Positions 26,177 through 35,121 of a DNA stretch of 64,000 nt are shown here, in pieces. A program made the translations under genes and the position numbers. The notes below the pieces were generated by a model that searched no databases, was not told where the DNA came from, and was given only the letters and a program-made list of their open reading frames with translations. Source of the stretch: Saprospirales bacterium (GTDB lineage: Bacteria; Bacteroidota; Bacteroidia; Chitinophagales; Saprospiraceae). The stretch is taken from positions 199,536 through 263,535 of the forward strand of contig JADJYG010000028.1 of the NCBI GenBank assembly GCA_016719895.1, read 5' to 3'. Positions within the stretch are counted from its first letter, which is position 1, and every line of letters starts with the position of its first letter.

Positions 26177-26980
26177 TTAAGCCTGTTTTCTCAGGTATTT
26201 CCCCGAAACCCATTCCTGCCGGTTCGCCGCGATTCTACACCAGTTATTCTTTTCCTCGTACACCCGCAGGACAGCCCCGGTGGATGTGACATTTATCCGG
26301 CGACCGGACACATCCGGTTTGTCGCGGATGTTGAGGTTATTGGTTGTCACAGTTGCATAGTAGGCGACGGATAACGGCGGCTGATCGGGATGATGGTCAA
26401 GGATCGCCCGGACATGGGGGAGGAAGTTCGTTTCCGCCGCTTCGACGGTGTTGCCGCCGAAAAAATTTGAGCCCGGGCAGGATTTGGTCATGCCGGCGCC
26501 GTTGGTGCGTTGGCCGGTCTTCAGGTCGAACCAGTGGTGATATACGACTTGATTGGAATTGACCGGGATTCGGAAACGCCGGCACAACGCCGCGGTTACT
26601 TGTAAAATGGCCTCGCGCTGCTCCGGCCGCATTTCATCGCCGCCAATATCAAAGTTGCCGATGTTCTCGATGCAGATGGAATGGGCATTGAATCCGAAGA
26701 TGCAAGCCGGAGAAGATTCCAGGCTCCTGCCGGTGACGATTATACCATCGGGGAAAATGCTGAAATGCTGGCCAATATCCTGCCAGCCGTTCATCAGGGT
26801 ATGAAAATGCTGCATTCCCTTTTGCAGTGCGAAATGGTTTTTGCCGTTAAAGTTGGTATAGTTTGGGACGTAGGTGTGGTGCAACTGTAAAGTAAACACC
26901 GTCCGGGCAACACTTTGTACGGCAAGCCAGGCTTCAAACTCGGCCGGTGCGATTAGCGTAAAACCGTATTGCTTGGGCAT
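26177..26980 (-). CDS. N-acetylmuramoyl-L-alanine amidase (Amidase_2/PGRP) with C-terminal SH3b domain
   Basis: 267 residues. The amidase fold shows LQLHHTYVP (first zinc His), QHFSIFPDGIIVTGRSLE, FGFNAHSICIENIGNFD and YHHWFDLKTG...SCPGSNFFG (second His and Cys ligands), all typical of Amidase_2. Residues about 205-267 are a bacterial SH3 domain (LNIRDKPDVSGRRI, EWVSGKYLRKQ) that binds cell wall. No signal peptide is visible, so export depends on another route, as for phage or contractile-system lysins. It carries the same promoter block as the mobile-element operons at 10137 and 19187 and is the third wall hydrolase of the block. Confidence 0.88.
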   Translation of the reverse strand: MPKQYGFTLIAPAEFEAWLAVQSVARTVFTLQLHHTYVPNYTNFNGKNHFALQKGMQHFHTLMNGWQDIGQHFSIFPDGIIVTGRSLESSPACIFGFNAHSICIENIGNFDIGGDEMRPEQREAILQVTAALCRRFRIPVNSNQVVYHHWFDLKTGQRTNGAGMTKSCPGSNFFGGNTVEAAETNFLPHVRAILDHHPDQPPLSVAYYATVTTNNLNIRDKPDVSGRRINVTSTGAVLRVYEEKNNWCRIAANRQEWVSGKYLRKQA

Positions 26981-27103
26981 GTTGTGCGATTTTTATGAAA
27001 AACAAAAAAACCGGGCAAGACGAAAGGCTGAAATTCTCCTTTGAGGGGGGCTTGGTGCGCTCATGGTTTTTAGCGCCTTGCACCGGCGGTGTTTTTTATG
27101 TTG

Positions 27104-27134
27104 CAAATATGGTTCTAAAAAAACAAATGGCAAA
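27104..27134 (-). promoter_or_regulatory. Promoter of the amidase gene
   Basis: Minus strand TTTG (27134-27131), 19-base spacer and CATATTTG (27111-27104), with the shared GTTGCAAATATGG block. It gives a leader of about 115 bases before the ATG at 26980. The rest of the 332-base gap (26981-27312) shows no gene; a plus-strand frame at 26995 does not look like a protein. Confidence 0.5.
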
Positions 27135-27312
27135 ATTATTCAGAAATTTTTCGATTTGTTATCAAAAACCGAATTCGTAGAACAGCGGTTGCTTCACGAA
27201 ATACGCCAAGTAGATTTTGGGCACAGATATTGTTTAAATGGAGAACGAAGATTACCAAGTAATAAGACTGTCAAAAACGCGATAACATTATCTGAGATTG
27301 AATATTATCATC

Positions 27313-28434
27313 ATGGAAAGTGAATCAACTTTATCTAAAATACCTGTGCATTATATCGTTTGGAGGGCTTTGCCGGGAGGCGCAGAATCATACGTTACGT
27401 ATTATGCCGAGCGGTTCGCAGCGGAACGCAAAATCTACGTGTATAGCCTCCGTTATTCCGAAAACAAGGTTTCTGATTCCGGTAAGGCTCATTTTCAATC
27501 GGGTACAGACCATAACTGGGCCTGTTACCGCGATTACTTCTTCTATTGCCGAAGATATAAAGGTCATATTTTCCATCTGCTGAGTACCGGCCCCATCACG
27601 CTGCTGCTCGCGCTTTTAGCCGGCGTTCGACATCCGGTTTACCATATTCACGGGACGAAATACTGGAAAACGTTTGCAGAAAAACTTTACCTGAAAACCG
27701 CCTGGCTTATCAGTTCGCTGTTCCGGGTGACATTTATCGCAAACTCCCGGTACAGTGCCGGTATATTTCATCGGGATGTTTTATCCATAAAACCTAAAGT
27801 CATTTACAATGGCTTTGCAACCGGCGCCTACTTAGAGAAACGGTTTTTGCGACCCGAGCTCCGGCGTATCGCCTATATCGGTCGCCTTCATCCTGGGAAA
27901 AACGTAGAATTAGTGCTGCGCTTATTCGGAGAAGTGGCGGCGCAATTACCCCGGCTCGAACTGCATATTGCCGGCGACGGTATGTTGCGCGAGCAATTGG
28001 AATCGCAGGCTCAAAGCAGCCCCTATCGCGACCGGATTATTTTTCATGGTTGGGTGGAAGATATCGCATCCTTTTACCAAAGCATCGATCTGTTTTTATT
28101 TTTGAGCGCTTACGAATCCTTCGGCAACGTGGTGCTCGAAGCCTTGTTGACCGGGCTGCCGGTGCTGACCAGCGACATCCCCGTATTCGAGGAAATTCAC
28201 GGGGGAGAAAGCGCTTTCCTGTTGGGCGATCCCGGCAATTACGAAGCATTAAAGGGCAATTTTTTAAACGCCGTTGCGCATTTTCCCGATTTGGCTCAAA
28301 GAGCATATAACCTTGGCGGGCAAATTGCCGGAACGTTTGATATGGAAAAGCACTTAACGGAAATCGAGGCGGTGTATTTGAATACAGACGCCGCTATCGG
28401 TCTGCGAACTGCGCCGCGTCGAGTATTTCGATGA
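27313..28434 (+). CDS. Family 4 glycosyltransferase
   Basis: A 373-residue GT-B glycosyltransferase. Landmarks: an N-terminal acceptor domain with LPGGAESYVTYY, RIAYIGRLHPGKNVELVLRL at the start of the donor domain, LHIAGDGMLREQLE, and the E-x7-E type motif in SAYESFGNVVLEALLTGLPVL. It transfers an activated sugar to a cell-surface glycan precursor at the cytoplasmic side. ATG 27313 is preferred to a TTG at 27298. Its 3' end overlaps that of the convergent ATP-grasp gene by 41 bp, which is unusual. Confidence 0.88.
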   Translation: MESESTLSKIPVHYIVWRALPGGAESYVTYYAERFAAERKIYVYSLRYSENKVSDSGKAHFQSGTDHNWACYRDYFFYCRRYKGHIFHLLSTGPITLLLALLAGVRHPVYHIHGTKYWKTFAEKLYLKTAWLISSLFRVTFIANSRYSAGIFHRDVLSIKPKVIYNGFATGAYLEKRFLRPELRRIAYIGRLHPGKNVELVLRLFGEVAAQLPRLELHIAGDGMLREQLESQAQSSPYRDRIIFHGWVEDIASFYQSIDLFLFLSAYESFGNVVLEALLTGLPVLTSDIPVFEEIHGGESAFLLGDPGNYEALKGNFLNAVAHFPDLAQRAYNLGGQIAGTFDMEKHLTEIEAVYLNTDAAIGLRTAPRRVFR

Positions 28435-29467
28435 AGTGCTCCAGGCGCAGCAAAAACGACTCGATTCGGTTGAAATCGCCCGGTTCGAAAGTCCATTTGC
28501 CATCGATGCGACGATACCGACCGGGCTGACCGTTCACCAGCATTTGATACGGGTCGGATTGGCCGAAAATGCACTGCATTTCGTTCACCAGGTACCGGCC
28601 GTCGCTACATTCGAAAAGGTCCACGGATTGCGATAAAAAATGCTTTTTGTCGGTAATGTCTTCTATAAAATCCAGAAGCCGCGCGGGTGGATTCTCATAG
28701 CCTTTAACCAAGCTGCCGCTGGCTTTGTCTCCTTTTTTTATTTTTTTATGCGCAAAAAAGGACTCGCCGATCCGGACACAACGCCATTCGAAGGTGTGAG
28801 GGATGTATTCTTGCAAGATGACGAAGTCTTTTTGAATCTCTTTGCGCAGGTGTTTGTAGAGGTGTAGTTTGGCCCATAAATCCTGCGGGCGCAACAACCT
28901 TTTAAGCACCCGCCTGGCAAAACCCTTTTTTTTCCACTGAGGCCCAACCTGCAAGGTCGCTCCATCGCCGGAGAAGATATTTTTGACGTATTTCAGCACT
29001 TCATTTCGGGTTCTCAATATGCACACGCCACTGCCGCCGCCGCCGACGCTCATTTTCCCAACGAGGGGCAATGCCGAATTTACAGCAAACTCCAGTGCTT
29101 CTTCCTCATAGTAGAACACCCAGGTTCGGGGATGCGGGATTTCGTTGGCCGCCAGCCAGTAGGACAGGTATTTTTTATTTTCGTAGATCAAAATTTCCTC
29201 CGGGGAAGGGTATATCGGAATTCCGTAGTTCAAATCCAAAATGGTAATCCGTTCGTCGAACAGCCTCTTGAAAGGAGTGGTATAACCGCCCGGAGAAGCG
29301 AGTAGCCCATCAAAAGATTTCCGGTTGATTCGTTCCAGCCAATCCGCCCGGGTCAGGTCGATCACTTCCCAGTCGACCAGGTGTTTTAATTCCTGGCAGG
29401 CTTTCTGCCACAACAGGTGATCCTCCGCCACTTCGTTTTTCAAAATGGCTAATTTAAACTTTTTCAT
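28394..29467 (-). CDS. ATP-grasp family ligase
   Basis: A 357-residue ATP-grasp protein (RimK/carbamoyl-phosphate-synthase-like). YENKKYLSYWLAANEIPHP is the start of the grasp domain, LVGKMSVGGGGSGV the Gly-rich loop, DFVILQEYIP the adenine-binding strand, EWRCVRIGESFFAHKK the substrate loop, and DLFECSDGRYLVNEMQ the metal-binding Glu/Asn. Such enzymes join a carboxylate to an amine or thiol via acyl phosphate. Here it is coupled (ATGA overlap) to a FemAB/GNAT-like acyltransferase, suggesting amino-acid or peptide decoration of a glycan, or synthesis of a small peptide. The substrate is unknown. Confidence 0.82.
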   Translation of the reverse strand: MKKFKLAILKNEVAEDHLLWQKACQELKHLVDWEVIDLTRADWLERINRKSFDGLLASPGGYTTPFKRLFDERITILDLNYGIPIYPSPEEILIYENKKYLSYWLAANEIPHPRTWVFYYEEEALEFAVNSALPLVGKMSVGGGGSGVCILRTRNEVLKYVKNIFSGDGATLQVGPQWKKKGFARRVLKRLLRPQDLWAKLHLYKHLRKEIQKDFVILQEYIPHTFEWRCVRIGESFFAHKKIKKGDKASGSLVKGYENPPARLLDFIEDITDKKHFLSQSVDLFECSDGRYLVNEMQCIFGQSDPYQMLVNGQPGRYRRIDGKWTFEPGDFNRIESFLLRLEHFIEILDAAQFADR

Positions 29468-30591
29468 GCTTTTATTCGTCGGATTAAACGTTTGATTGTA
29501 TCCCGGTAGAAATCATATATTTTCGGGTTGTCCCGGACGATTTTTATCGTTTTCGCTTTCAGAATAAAAGAAAAATTCAAGGGATGCGAAATGAATATCC
29601 GGTTGAGCCGGCGTTCCTGTTCGGCTACACTATACTTGTATTGTTCATCGCCGTCGCCAAAATCAAGTAGCCGAATATTCTGTCCGGCCATCCATTCGGC
29701 AATGAAATGAATGAGGGCTTTGCCCGGGCTGAACTTCTTAAAGTCTGGGTGAAATGTCGTGGCGTGAAAAATGAGGGAGTTTTCTTCCAACAGGCCGATG
29801 GCGAATCCCACTCTGCCTCTGGGGACTTTTATGGAAAATCGCACGAGGACGTGATCCGCATTCCAGGCTTGCAAATATTGCTTTAGAAATTGCTGACGGG
29901 TCGGGTCGCGGTAAGCCGACGGGGTAGGCGTGTGGGCCCAACGTTCGATATGCGCCTGGCAGAACTCATCGACCCATTCCACGAGCTCGGTATCGTCGGT
30001 GAAGGCTTCGAAAATTGCGTTTTCCTGGCTTTTCAGGCGATTTACCTGGTATCTGAATTCACGTATGCCATTGATGCGGTCGAACAGGGCTCCGGGAGGC
30101 AAGTCTTTTGTGACGGGGCAAACGGAGTACGGGATATTTTGCCAATACAAGCCGCTGGCTTTCCCCGCTTCCTCGAAAATATCCATATAGCTGGCCCAGG
30201 TCGGTTGATGATTGAGCATCAAAGCCTCGTTGTTTCGCTTCACAACTTGCAAAAACTGTCTGAAAATTTGCCGGATGTCGTCTTGCGAACATTGACGATG
30301 CAGCACGAAAAAGTTCGCATCCGTTTTTGCATCGCTGAGGAAAGTGTATATCCCATTCTTCAGTTTAAACAAGGCGGCGGCCAGCAAGGCCCCGTCCCGA
30401 TAATATTGAAAGCAGGTAATAGTGTTCCCGGTACTTTCCGAATCGCATACGGCGATATGCGATTGTAAGATGTGCGGCGCCTGAAACGGGGATCGGCCGA
30501 TGCTGTTTTGCCACAAATACGTGTATGTTTCCCAAAATGCCTGATCCAGTTGTAGGACGGTGTTCAAAATGCCGGAATTAAGGTTTCCCAT
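29464..30591 (-). CDS. GNAT/FemAB-like acyltransferase
   Basis: 375 residues with the double-GNAT fold of FemAB/CelD-like (Acetyltransf_6) proteins. The second half contains VGFAIGLLEENSLIFHATTFHPDFKKFSPGKALI, the acyl-binding core, and LLDFGDGDEQYKYSVAEQERRLNRIFI, a characteristic FGxGxExYK-like stretch. These enzymes N- or O-acylate exopolysaccharide or add amino acids. Middle gene of a minus-strand operon methyltransferase - acyltransferase - ATP-grasp. Confidence 0.8.
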   Translation of the reverse strand: MGNLNSGILNTVLQLDQAFWETYTYLWQNSIGRSPFQAPHILQSHIAVCDSESTGNTITCFQYYRDGALLAAALFKLKNGIYTFLSDAKTDANFFVLHRQCSQDDIRQIFRQFLQVVKRNNEALMLNHQPTWASYMDIFEEAGKASGLYWQNIPYSVCPVTKDLPPGALFDRINGIREFRYQVNRLKSQENAIFEAFTDDTELVEWVDEFCQAHIERWAHTPTPSAYRDPTRQQFLKQYLQAWNADHVLVRFSIKVPRGRVGFAIGLLEENSLIFHATTFHPDFKKFSPGKALIHFIAEWMAGQNIRLLDFGDGDEQYKYSVAEQERRLNRIFISHPLNFSFILKAKTIKIVRDNPKIYDFYRDTIKRLIRRIKA

Positions 30592-30636
30592 TATTAGATG
30601 GATATTAAAGCGGTTCTTTTTTAAGCGGTTTCTTAC

Positions 30637-31410
30637 CTATGCGAACTCACACGAATAGTATATCCAACTGTCCTGATCGATCTCGTTTAGTCCGGACCTT
30701 TCGATCTCTTCACCGGTTTTTAATGAAAATAAGCGTATGTTTTTAAAACCTAAGCGCTCCAATTGGTCGATTTGAGCGGCCGGTTTTATGTAATAAGTCG
30801 TTATGCTGAAATGATGCGCCCCGTCGTTGAGAATGGCAAAGTCCGTTTCTCTATATTTTCCGGGAAGGCCGTTATGAAACATAAGCCTTAGATACCGGTA
30901 GCATTGGTACAGGAAATACTTTAGGCTGTTGTTATGCTTTATGGTGTATATCTTATTGATGTATTGTAAATTATGCGTGGAGAAAACAAAAAGCCCTCCC
31001 TTTTTTCCTACTCGTTTTATTTCTTCGAGGGCTTGTATCCGATCCTCATGTGAAATATAATCTATCCCGTTAAAGCTAAACAAAACGAAGTCGAAAGAAT
31101 TGGCCGCGAACTCCTGCATGGATCGTACGTCACCAACCTTTACGAGGGTATTTTCTCTCTCTTCGGGAAACTTTTTTTTATACGTCTCGATCATTTTATC
31201 GGAATAATCTATACCGACATATTCCTTTACATAGGGCGAAAAATGCACCGTGGTTCGTCCCAGGCCGATACCGATGTCCAGCATCCGCCAGTTGCTTAAT
31301 TTGCCCCAGACCATATCGAATATGGTTTTTTCCGGTTTTTGAAGGACATCGTAATTAATATAATCTTTTACCAGATACTCAGTGTTCCAGGAATCTTTGT
31401 TTGTCATCAC
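30637..31410 (-). CDS. SAM-dependent class I methyltransferase
   Basis: 257 residues. Motif I is MLDIGIGLGRTTVHFS, followed by YVGIDYSDKMIETYKK and FDFVLFSFNGIDYISHEDR (post-I and motif IV). Small-molecule or glycan methyltransferase. First gene of the three-gene operon on the minus strand, 45 bp upstream of the acyltransferase. Confidence 0.85.
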   Translation of the reverse strand: MMTNKDSWNTEYLVKDYINYDVLQKPEKTIFDMVWGKLSNWRMLDIGIGLGRTTVHFSPYVKEYVGIDYSDKMIETYKKKFPEERENTLVKVGDVRSMQEFAANSFDFVLFSFNGIDYISHEDRIQALEEIKRVGKKGGLFVFSTHNLQYINKIYTIKHNNSLKYFLYQCYRYLRLMFHNGLPGKYRETDFAILNDGAHHFSITTYYIKPAAQIDQLERLGFKNIRLFSLKTGEEIERSGLNEIDQDSWIYYSCEFA

Positions 31411-31657
31411 TATTATTCGTTTCGGTTATTGAAAAAGCGGCCCTTAACAGCCGATGTGGCATCGACTGCTTCAGTAGTGTACTCGGTATCAAAAAATGGG
31501 AGGCTGAAGCGGAGGGCCTTCAGCGCTTGCGGTATTAGAAGGAATGGTTTTCAGGTTTTTTGAGCCAGAACTTGAAGCGTGTTTGACTACATATTCAAGG
31601 CAGGGCCTTCAAAGGTTGCCCAGCTCCGTAAAAATTTAAAATTTAGGTATGCGCCTG

Positions 31658-31708
31658 AAAAAGCCGCGCCTTCCGTCGGTCCGATTGTTGGACCGACGGA
31701 AGGCGCGG
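31658..31708 (-). terminator. Strong hairpin terminator of the sigma/barrel operon
   Basis: A perfect 19-bp inverted repeat (31664-31682 and 31690-31708, GC-rich, 7-base loop) is followed on the minus strand by CTTTTTC. It lies about 54 bp after the stop of the barrel gene. The rest of the 350-base gap 31411-31761 shows no gene. Confidence 0.8.
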
Positions 31709-31761
31709 TTAAAGAAGGATTCGGAAGAGTCGGATATATCGGCGTTTGCGACCCGGCTGTG

Positions 31762-33120
31762 CTAAAATGCCCAGTTCGCTCCCAGTCGAAGCCCCATCGG
31801 ATCAAGAGTGTCTTTGCTTTTTTTGTCCCACTGACGCATGTAAAAGCCTTCGATGGTAAGATCGAACCGCCGCGAAAGCGGTACTTCCAGCCCTGCTCCG
31901 AGCCGAAGGACGTTTCGCAGGCGCGTAGTTTTATCGACGACCAGAATGCTCGGTTGAAACGTATTGCTCGGTTCGTGTTTTATTTCATATTTCACCGTAA
32001 AGGGTGAAACAGTTTGGTTGCCCCAATTCAACCCGATATAAGGACGTGTTTTATGCCATTCGGAGAACGTATAACGAAGTCCGAGTCCGAATTGCCGCAA
32101 CGATTGTCGCTGTAAATCCAGGTGTTCAAAGCGGTGTTCCGGCGAGGGTAGTGCCGGGAACTCGGGTGAGCCTAAAATAGCGCTTGGCTTGTCGGCTTCA
32201 TAGTGCAATTGTCCATACGTGTATTCCAGGATTAAAGACCAATGACGCGAGAAACCGATAGCGCCTTGGGCGCCGGCTTCGTACCCGGCCTGATGCATCA
32301 AAGCAGGGCTTGAAGGATGTAACCATCCCGCTGTTGCCCCGACCTTGACGTATTTTGGCCTTAAGGCATCCAGCAATAAAGGTCCGAACGGGCGGGTAGG
32401 TTTGTGCGGTTTCAGTTCGGTAATGAGGATATCGTCGAGATTGAAGAATGGCGCTCGTTGAGCGGATGTTTTCAAAAATGTCCATTCAGGCAGTTCAAGT
32501 ATCTGTAAAGGGATAATCCTTTCGGTCTTTGTGGTAGTGTCTTGTCCAGGGTTTGAAAACCCGGGCTGACGTGCAGTTTCATCGGGGATATCCGGGTTAT
32601 TTCGATCCGTGTCAATTCCCGCATTTTTTTGCGTTAAGGGATAATTGGTATTGGCGGGCAAGCTCACAGATTTTTGGGTACCAAAGTCCTTCTTTCGATC
32701 AACGGGGATACCGTTATCTGCCAATATTTCATTAGGCTGCGCAAGTAGGGGTATTGTAAATCGATCCCGGCTTGGCGCCTGGATATAAACTGTTCTCCAT
32801 ACCGTATCGGAGCGAACGACCGACGTGGCGGGCTTAAACGAAGCGAACGAGGTTTGGAGACCGGCCAGTTGTACTTCGACACGTCGCATAGCGATTCGGC
32901 TTTCCCGGCTTTCCCGCCACCACAAAACATTGCTCAACAGCAGAGTCAGAAGCAATAAAAGCAGCGGAACCCATGACCGCCGCTGATCTTGTGGTTGCCG
33001 GGGCAAAGCCTGGTCCAATCGTGCCGTCAGAGCGGCCCAATCCGCTTCACGGTGCCGCGCGGATGGCCGCAAGGCTGCCATTTTTTCTTTCAGCAAATCA
33101 AAGAAATTCTTTTCAGCCAT
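31762..33120 (-). CDS. Anti-sigma-like N-terminus + TM + predicted outer-membrane barrel, partner of ECF sigma
   Basis: 452 residues. The N-terminal ~48 residues are charged and cytoplasm-like (ADWAALTARLDQAL), then one membrane helix (about 49-68, SWVPLLLLLLTLLLSNVLWW). A long periplasmic-type linker follows. The last ~200 residues (KYVKVGATAGWLHPSS, FSRHWSLILEYTYGQ, FGLGLRYTFSEWHKTRPYIGLNWG, final LGANWAF) have alternating aromatic strands like small outer-membrane barrels (PorT/OmpA-like). It overlaps the upstream ECF sigma gene by 8 bp, as anti-sigma genes do. A second pair with the same architecture is at 34531-36497. How one chain could span both membranes is unclear; sigma regulation is inferred from position and topology. 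Confidence 0.7.
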   Translation of the reverse strand: MAEKNFFDLLKEKMAALRPSARHREADWAALTARLDQALPRQPQDQRRSWVPLLLLLLTLLLSNVLWWRESRESRIAMRRVEVQLAGLQTSFASFKPATSVVRSDTVWRTVYIQAPSRDRFTIPLLAQPNEILADNGIPVDRKKDFGTQKSVSLPANTNYPLTQKNAGIDTDRNNPDIPDETARQPGFSNPGQDTTTKTERIIPLQILELPEWTFLKTSAQRAPFFNLDDILITELKPHKPTRPFGPLLLDALRPKYVKVGATAGWLHPSSPALMHQAGYEAGAQGAIGFSRHWSLILEYTYGQLHYEADKPSAILGSPEFPALPSPEHRFEHLDLQRQSLRQFGLGLRYTFSEWHKTRPYIGLNWGNQTVSPFTVKYEIKHEPSNTFQPSILVVDKTTRLRNVLRLGAGLEVPLSRRFDLTIEGFYMRQWDKKSKDTLDPMGLRLGANWAF

Positions 33121-33679
33121 ATTTTTTAGGTAAATGGTCCGTCAACATTTGTTTCAATTTGGCTTTGGCTTTGGAAAGATTCGACTTGGAAGCGCCGACC
33201 GAAACGCCCAGCATTTCCGCTATTTCAGCATGAGAAAACCCTTCCAAAGCAAACAGGTTGAGCGTCATGCGATATGCGGGCGGTAACTTTTGTACCAGCC
33301 GCAACAAGTCTTCTGCCGCCATTTTTGATAAAAAGTCGTCTTCTACCGGAACATCCAGGCCCTCGGTAAGGTCGTAAATAATTAATTCATTCTGGCGGCT
33401 TTTGTACCGATTTATCGCGGTCCGTACCACGATAGTACGCAACCATGTGGCGAATGCGAATGTGGGATCATAACGCTCGATGTTGGTGAAAGCCTTCAGA
33501 AAAGCGTCGTTGATTACTTCCCGCGCCTCATCTTCATGGGCACAATACGGTAAGGCTACCGACAAAGCGTAGCTGTAAAACCGTTCGTACAAAACTCCCT
33601 GGCTGCGCCGGTCATTTTTCAGGCAGCCGGCAAGGAGGTGATTTAACCCATCGTTATTCACATTCGTTAAGATATTCAA
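33113..33679 (-). CDS. ECF RNA polymerase sigma factor
   Basis: 188 residues with region 2 (GVLYERFYSYALSVALPYC, EARDVI-like EAREVINDAFLKAFTNIERYD) and region 4 (KLPPAYRMTLNLFALEGFSHAEIAEMLGVSVGASKSNLSKAKAKLKQ). This is the RpoE-like family common in Bacteroidota. Co-transcribed with the TM/barrel protein. The upstream 33680-33835 stretch contains no gene. Confidence 0.9.
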   Translation of the reverse strand: MNILTNVNNDGLNHLLAGCLKNDRRSQGVLYERFYSYALSVALPYCAHEDEAREVINDAFLKAFTNIERYDPTFAFATWLRTIVVRTAINRYKSRQNELIIYDLTEGLDVPVEDDFLSKMAAEDLLRLVQKLPPAYRMTLNLFALEGFSHAEIAEMLGVSVGASKSNLSKAKAKLKQMLTDHLPKKYG

Positions 33680-33835
33680 GTAAAGTGCCCCGGCGGTTGT
33701 CTGGCTGGGGTGATTTTTACATTAAAAACTTACCCTTCAATCATCGAGCCATATTATTTACCTTGTTTTAGGGTCAATCTCTTCGCCAACGAAACTTTAA
33801 ATTGATTGGTAGTACGCTACTATAACAGGAAAGCG

Positions 33836-33866
33836 TTTCATACGCCATTCAAAATGGCTATTTTTG
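33836..33866 (+). promoter_or_regulatory. Promoter of the Cys-rich secreted protein
   Basis: TATTTTTG (33859-33866) matches TAnnTTTG exactly; TTTC at 33836-33839 sits 19 bases upstream in the -33 position. The ATG at 33892 follows after about 20 transcribed bases. Confidence 0.55.
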
Positions 33867-33891
33867 CACTCGTTTAATTTTTATCGCCCGT

Positions 33892-34332
33892 ATGCGCCCT
33901 CTTTTCTTCGGCATTCTACCATTCCTTTTGGCCGTGAGCTTTACCCTCCTGCCGGGTGACGCTTTCGGTTGTGGTAAAGGTTGCAGTACCGGTAAGAGTG
34001 TGACAATGAGCGTTGCAAGAGAAGCCTCCTGCTGTGCCAGTGCCGGTGACGAATCATCCTGCCGCGGTAAAAACCAGCCTGCGAGCGATAAAAAGCAAAT
34101 ACCGGCTTGCGACCACCACTGCGATGAAAAAGGCTGTGGCGGCAGTTGTGGCGGTAAATGCGGCAGCCATTGCAGTTGCCCAATGGCGGCATCATGCGCA
34201 GGGCTATTTTCCGAAGTTGAATTTTTCCTGTACGCCTTAACCATTCTTTCGCGGGCGTACTTTCCCTACCGGCCTCCTTTCCTTCCCAACGTGTCATTGG
34301 ACATCTGGCTCCCGCCAAACATCCTGTCCTGA
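33892..34332 (+). CDS. Cys-rich secreted protein with C-terminal PP motif
   Basis: 146 residues. A signal peptide (1-26, ending DAFGCG) is followed by a Cys-rich body with many C-x2/3-C pairs (CGKGC, SCCAS, CDHHCDEKGCGGSCGGKCGSHCSC), then a hydrophobic tail ending DIWLPPNI. The body is likely to bind soft metals; related in style to DUF6660/HYC_CC_PP-type proteins (from memory). It lies between two divergent ECF sigma/barrel pairs, which may sense the same stress. Same tail pattern as the proteins at 773-1123 and 56086-56493. Confidence 0.65.
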   Translation: MRPLFFGILPFLLAVSFTLLPGDAFGCGKGCSTGKSVTMSVAREASCCASAGDESSCRGKNQPASDKKQIPACDHHCDEKGCGGSCGGKCGSHCSCPMAASCAGLFSEVEFFLYALTILSRAYFPYRPPFLPNVSLDIWLPPNILS

Positions 34333-34530
34333 TTCTGGACAGCCAATAGTGTGTCTTGTCGAAACGGTCAACCCATCATATTGACCGAATGATTGGTCGT
34401 GTTTTTACGGTCATTGGCTCGTTTAAGCGATACATTATACTATTCGACTGCCGCCGCGAAGCACTCCGCCTTCGCCGACTAAATTTTTTCAGCGCTCATG
34501 CAACCTTTCTCCTGAGCAAACTAAACTATT

Positions 34531-35121
34531 ATGCCTGACTACCCGAATAAGCGCGATGATGCCCGGACGACGCCCGGTCCTGCCGATTTGGAATTGGCGG
34601 CGGCTTGCCGGGCCGGTGACCGTCGCGCCCAGCGCGACTTGTGGGAACGGTACAAAAATCGGATGTACGGAGTTTGTCTGCGGCTCGCCGCATCGCCCCA
34701 GGAAGCGGAGGATTGGTTGCAGGAGGCTTTTATCCAGGTATTTCGGCATATCGAAAAATACCGGGGTGAGGGAAGCCTGGAAGGCTGGGTAAGGCGGGTC
34801 GTGGTGCGCACCGCTATCCAACTCCTTAAACAACAACACCTGAAAACAACCGGATTGGACAACGAAAGGCTGGAACGCCTGCTTTTTGAAGAAGGAGAAA
34901 CCAGTGCCGGCGAAGAAGACGAACCGGGGCGATTGGTCGGATTGCTTCAACAATTGCCTCCTGGCTTTCGTGCCGTGCTGAACCTTTACGTGTTGGAAGA
35001 GCGCAGCCACGAAGAAATCGCCCGGGAACTGAATATTACTGTAGGAACCTCGAAATCCCAACTCAGCCGTGCCAAGGCTTTTCTGAAACGGCTTATAGAC
35101 AAAACATTGATATTGTTATGA
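34531..35121 (+). CDS. ECF RNA polymerase sigma factor (second)
   Basis: 196 residues. Region 2: GDRRAQRDLWERYKNRMYGVCLRL, then EAEDWLQEAFIQVFRHIEKY. Region 4: LLQQLPPGFRAVLNLYVLEERSHEEIARELNITVGTSKSQLSRAKAFLKRLI. Overlaps the downstream TM/barrel gene by 4 bp. The 198-base gap upstream shows no gene. Confidence 0.9.
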   Translation: MPDYPNKRDDARTTPGPADLELAAACRAGDRRAQRDLWERYKNRMYGVCLRLAASPQEAEDWLQEAFIQVFRHIEKYRGEGSLEGWVRRVVVRTAIQLLKQQHLKTTGLDNERLERLLFEEGETSAGEEDEPGRLVGLLQQLPPGFRAVLNLYVLEERSHEEIARELNITVGTSKSQLSRAKAFLKRLIDKTLILL

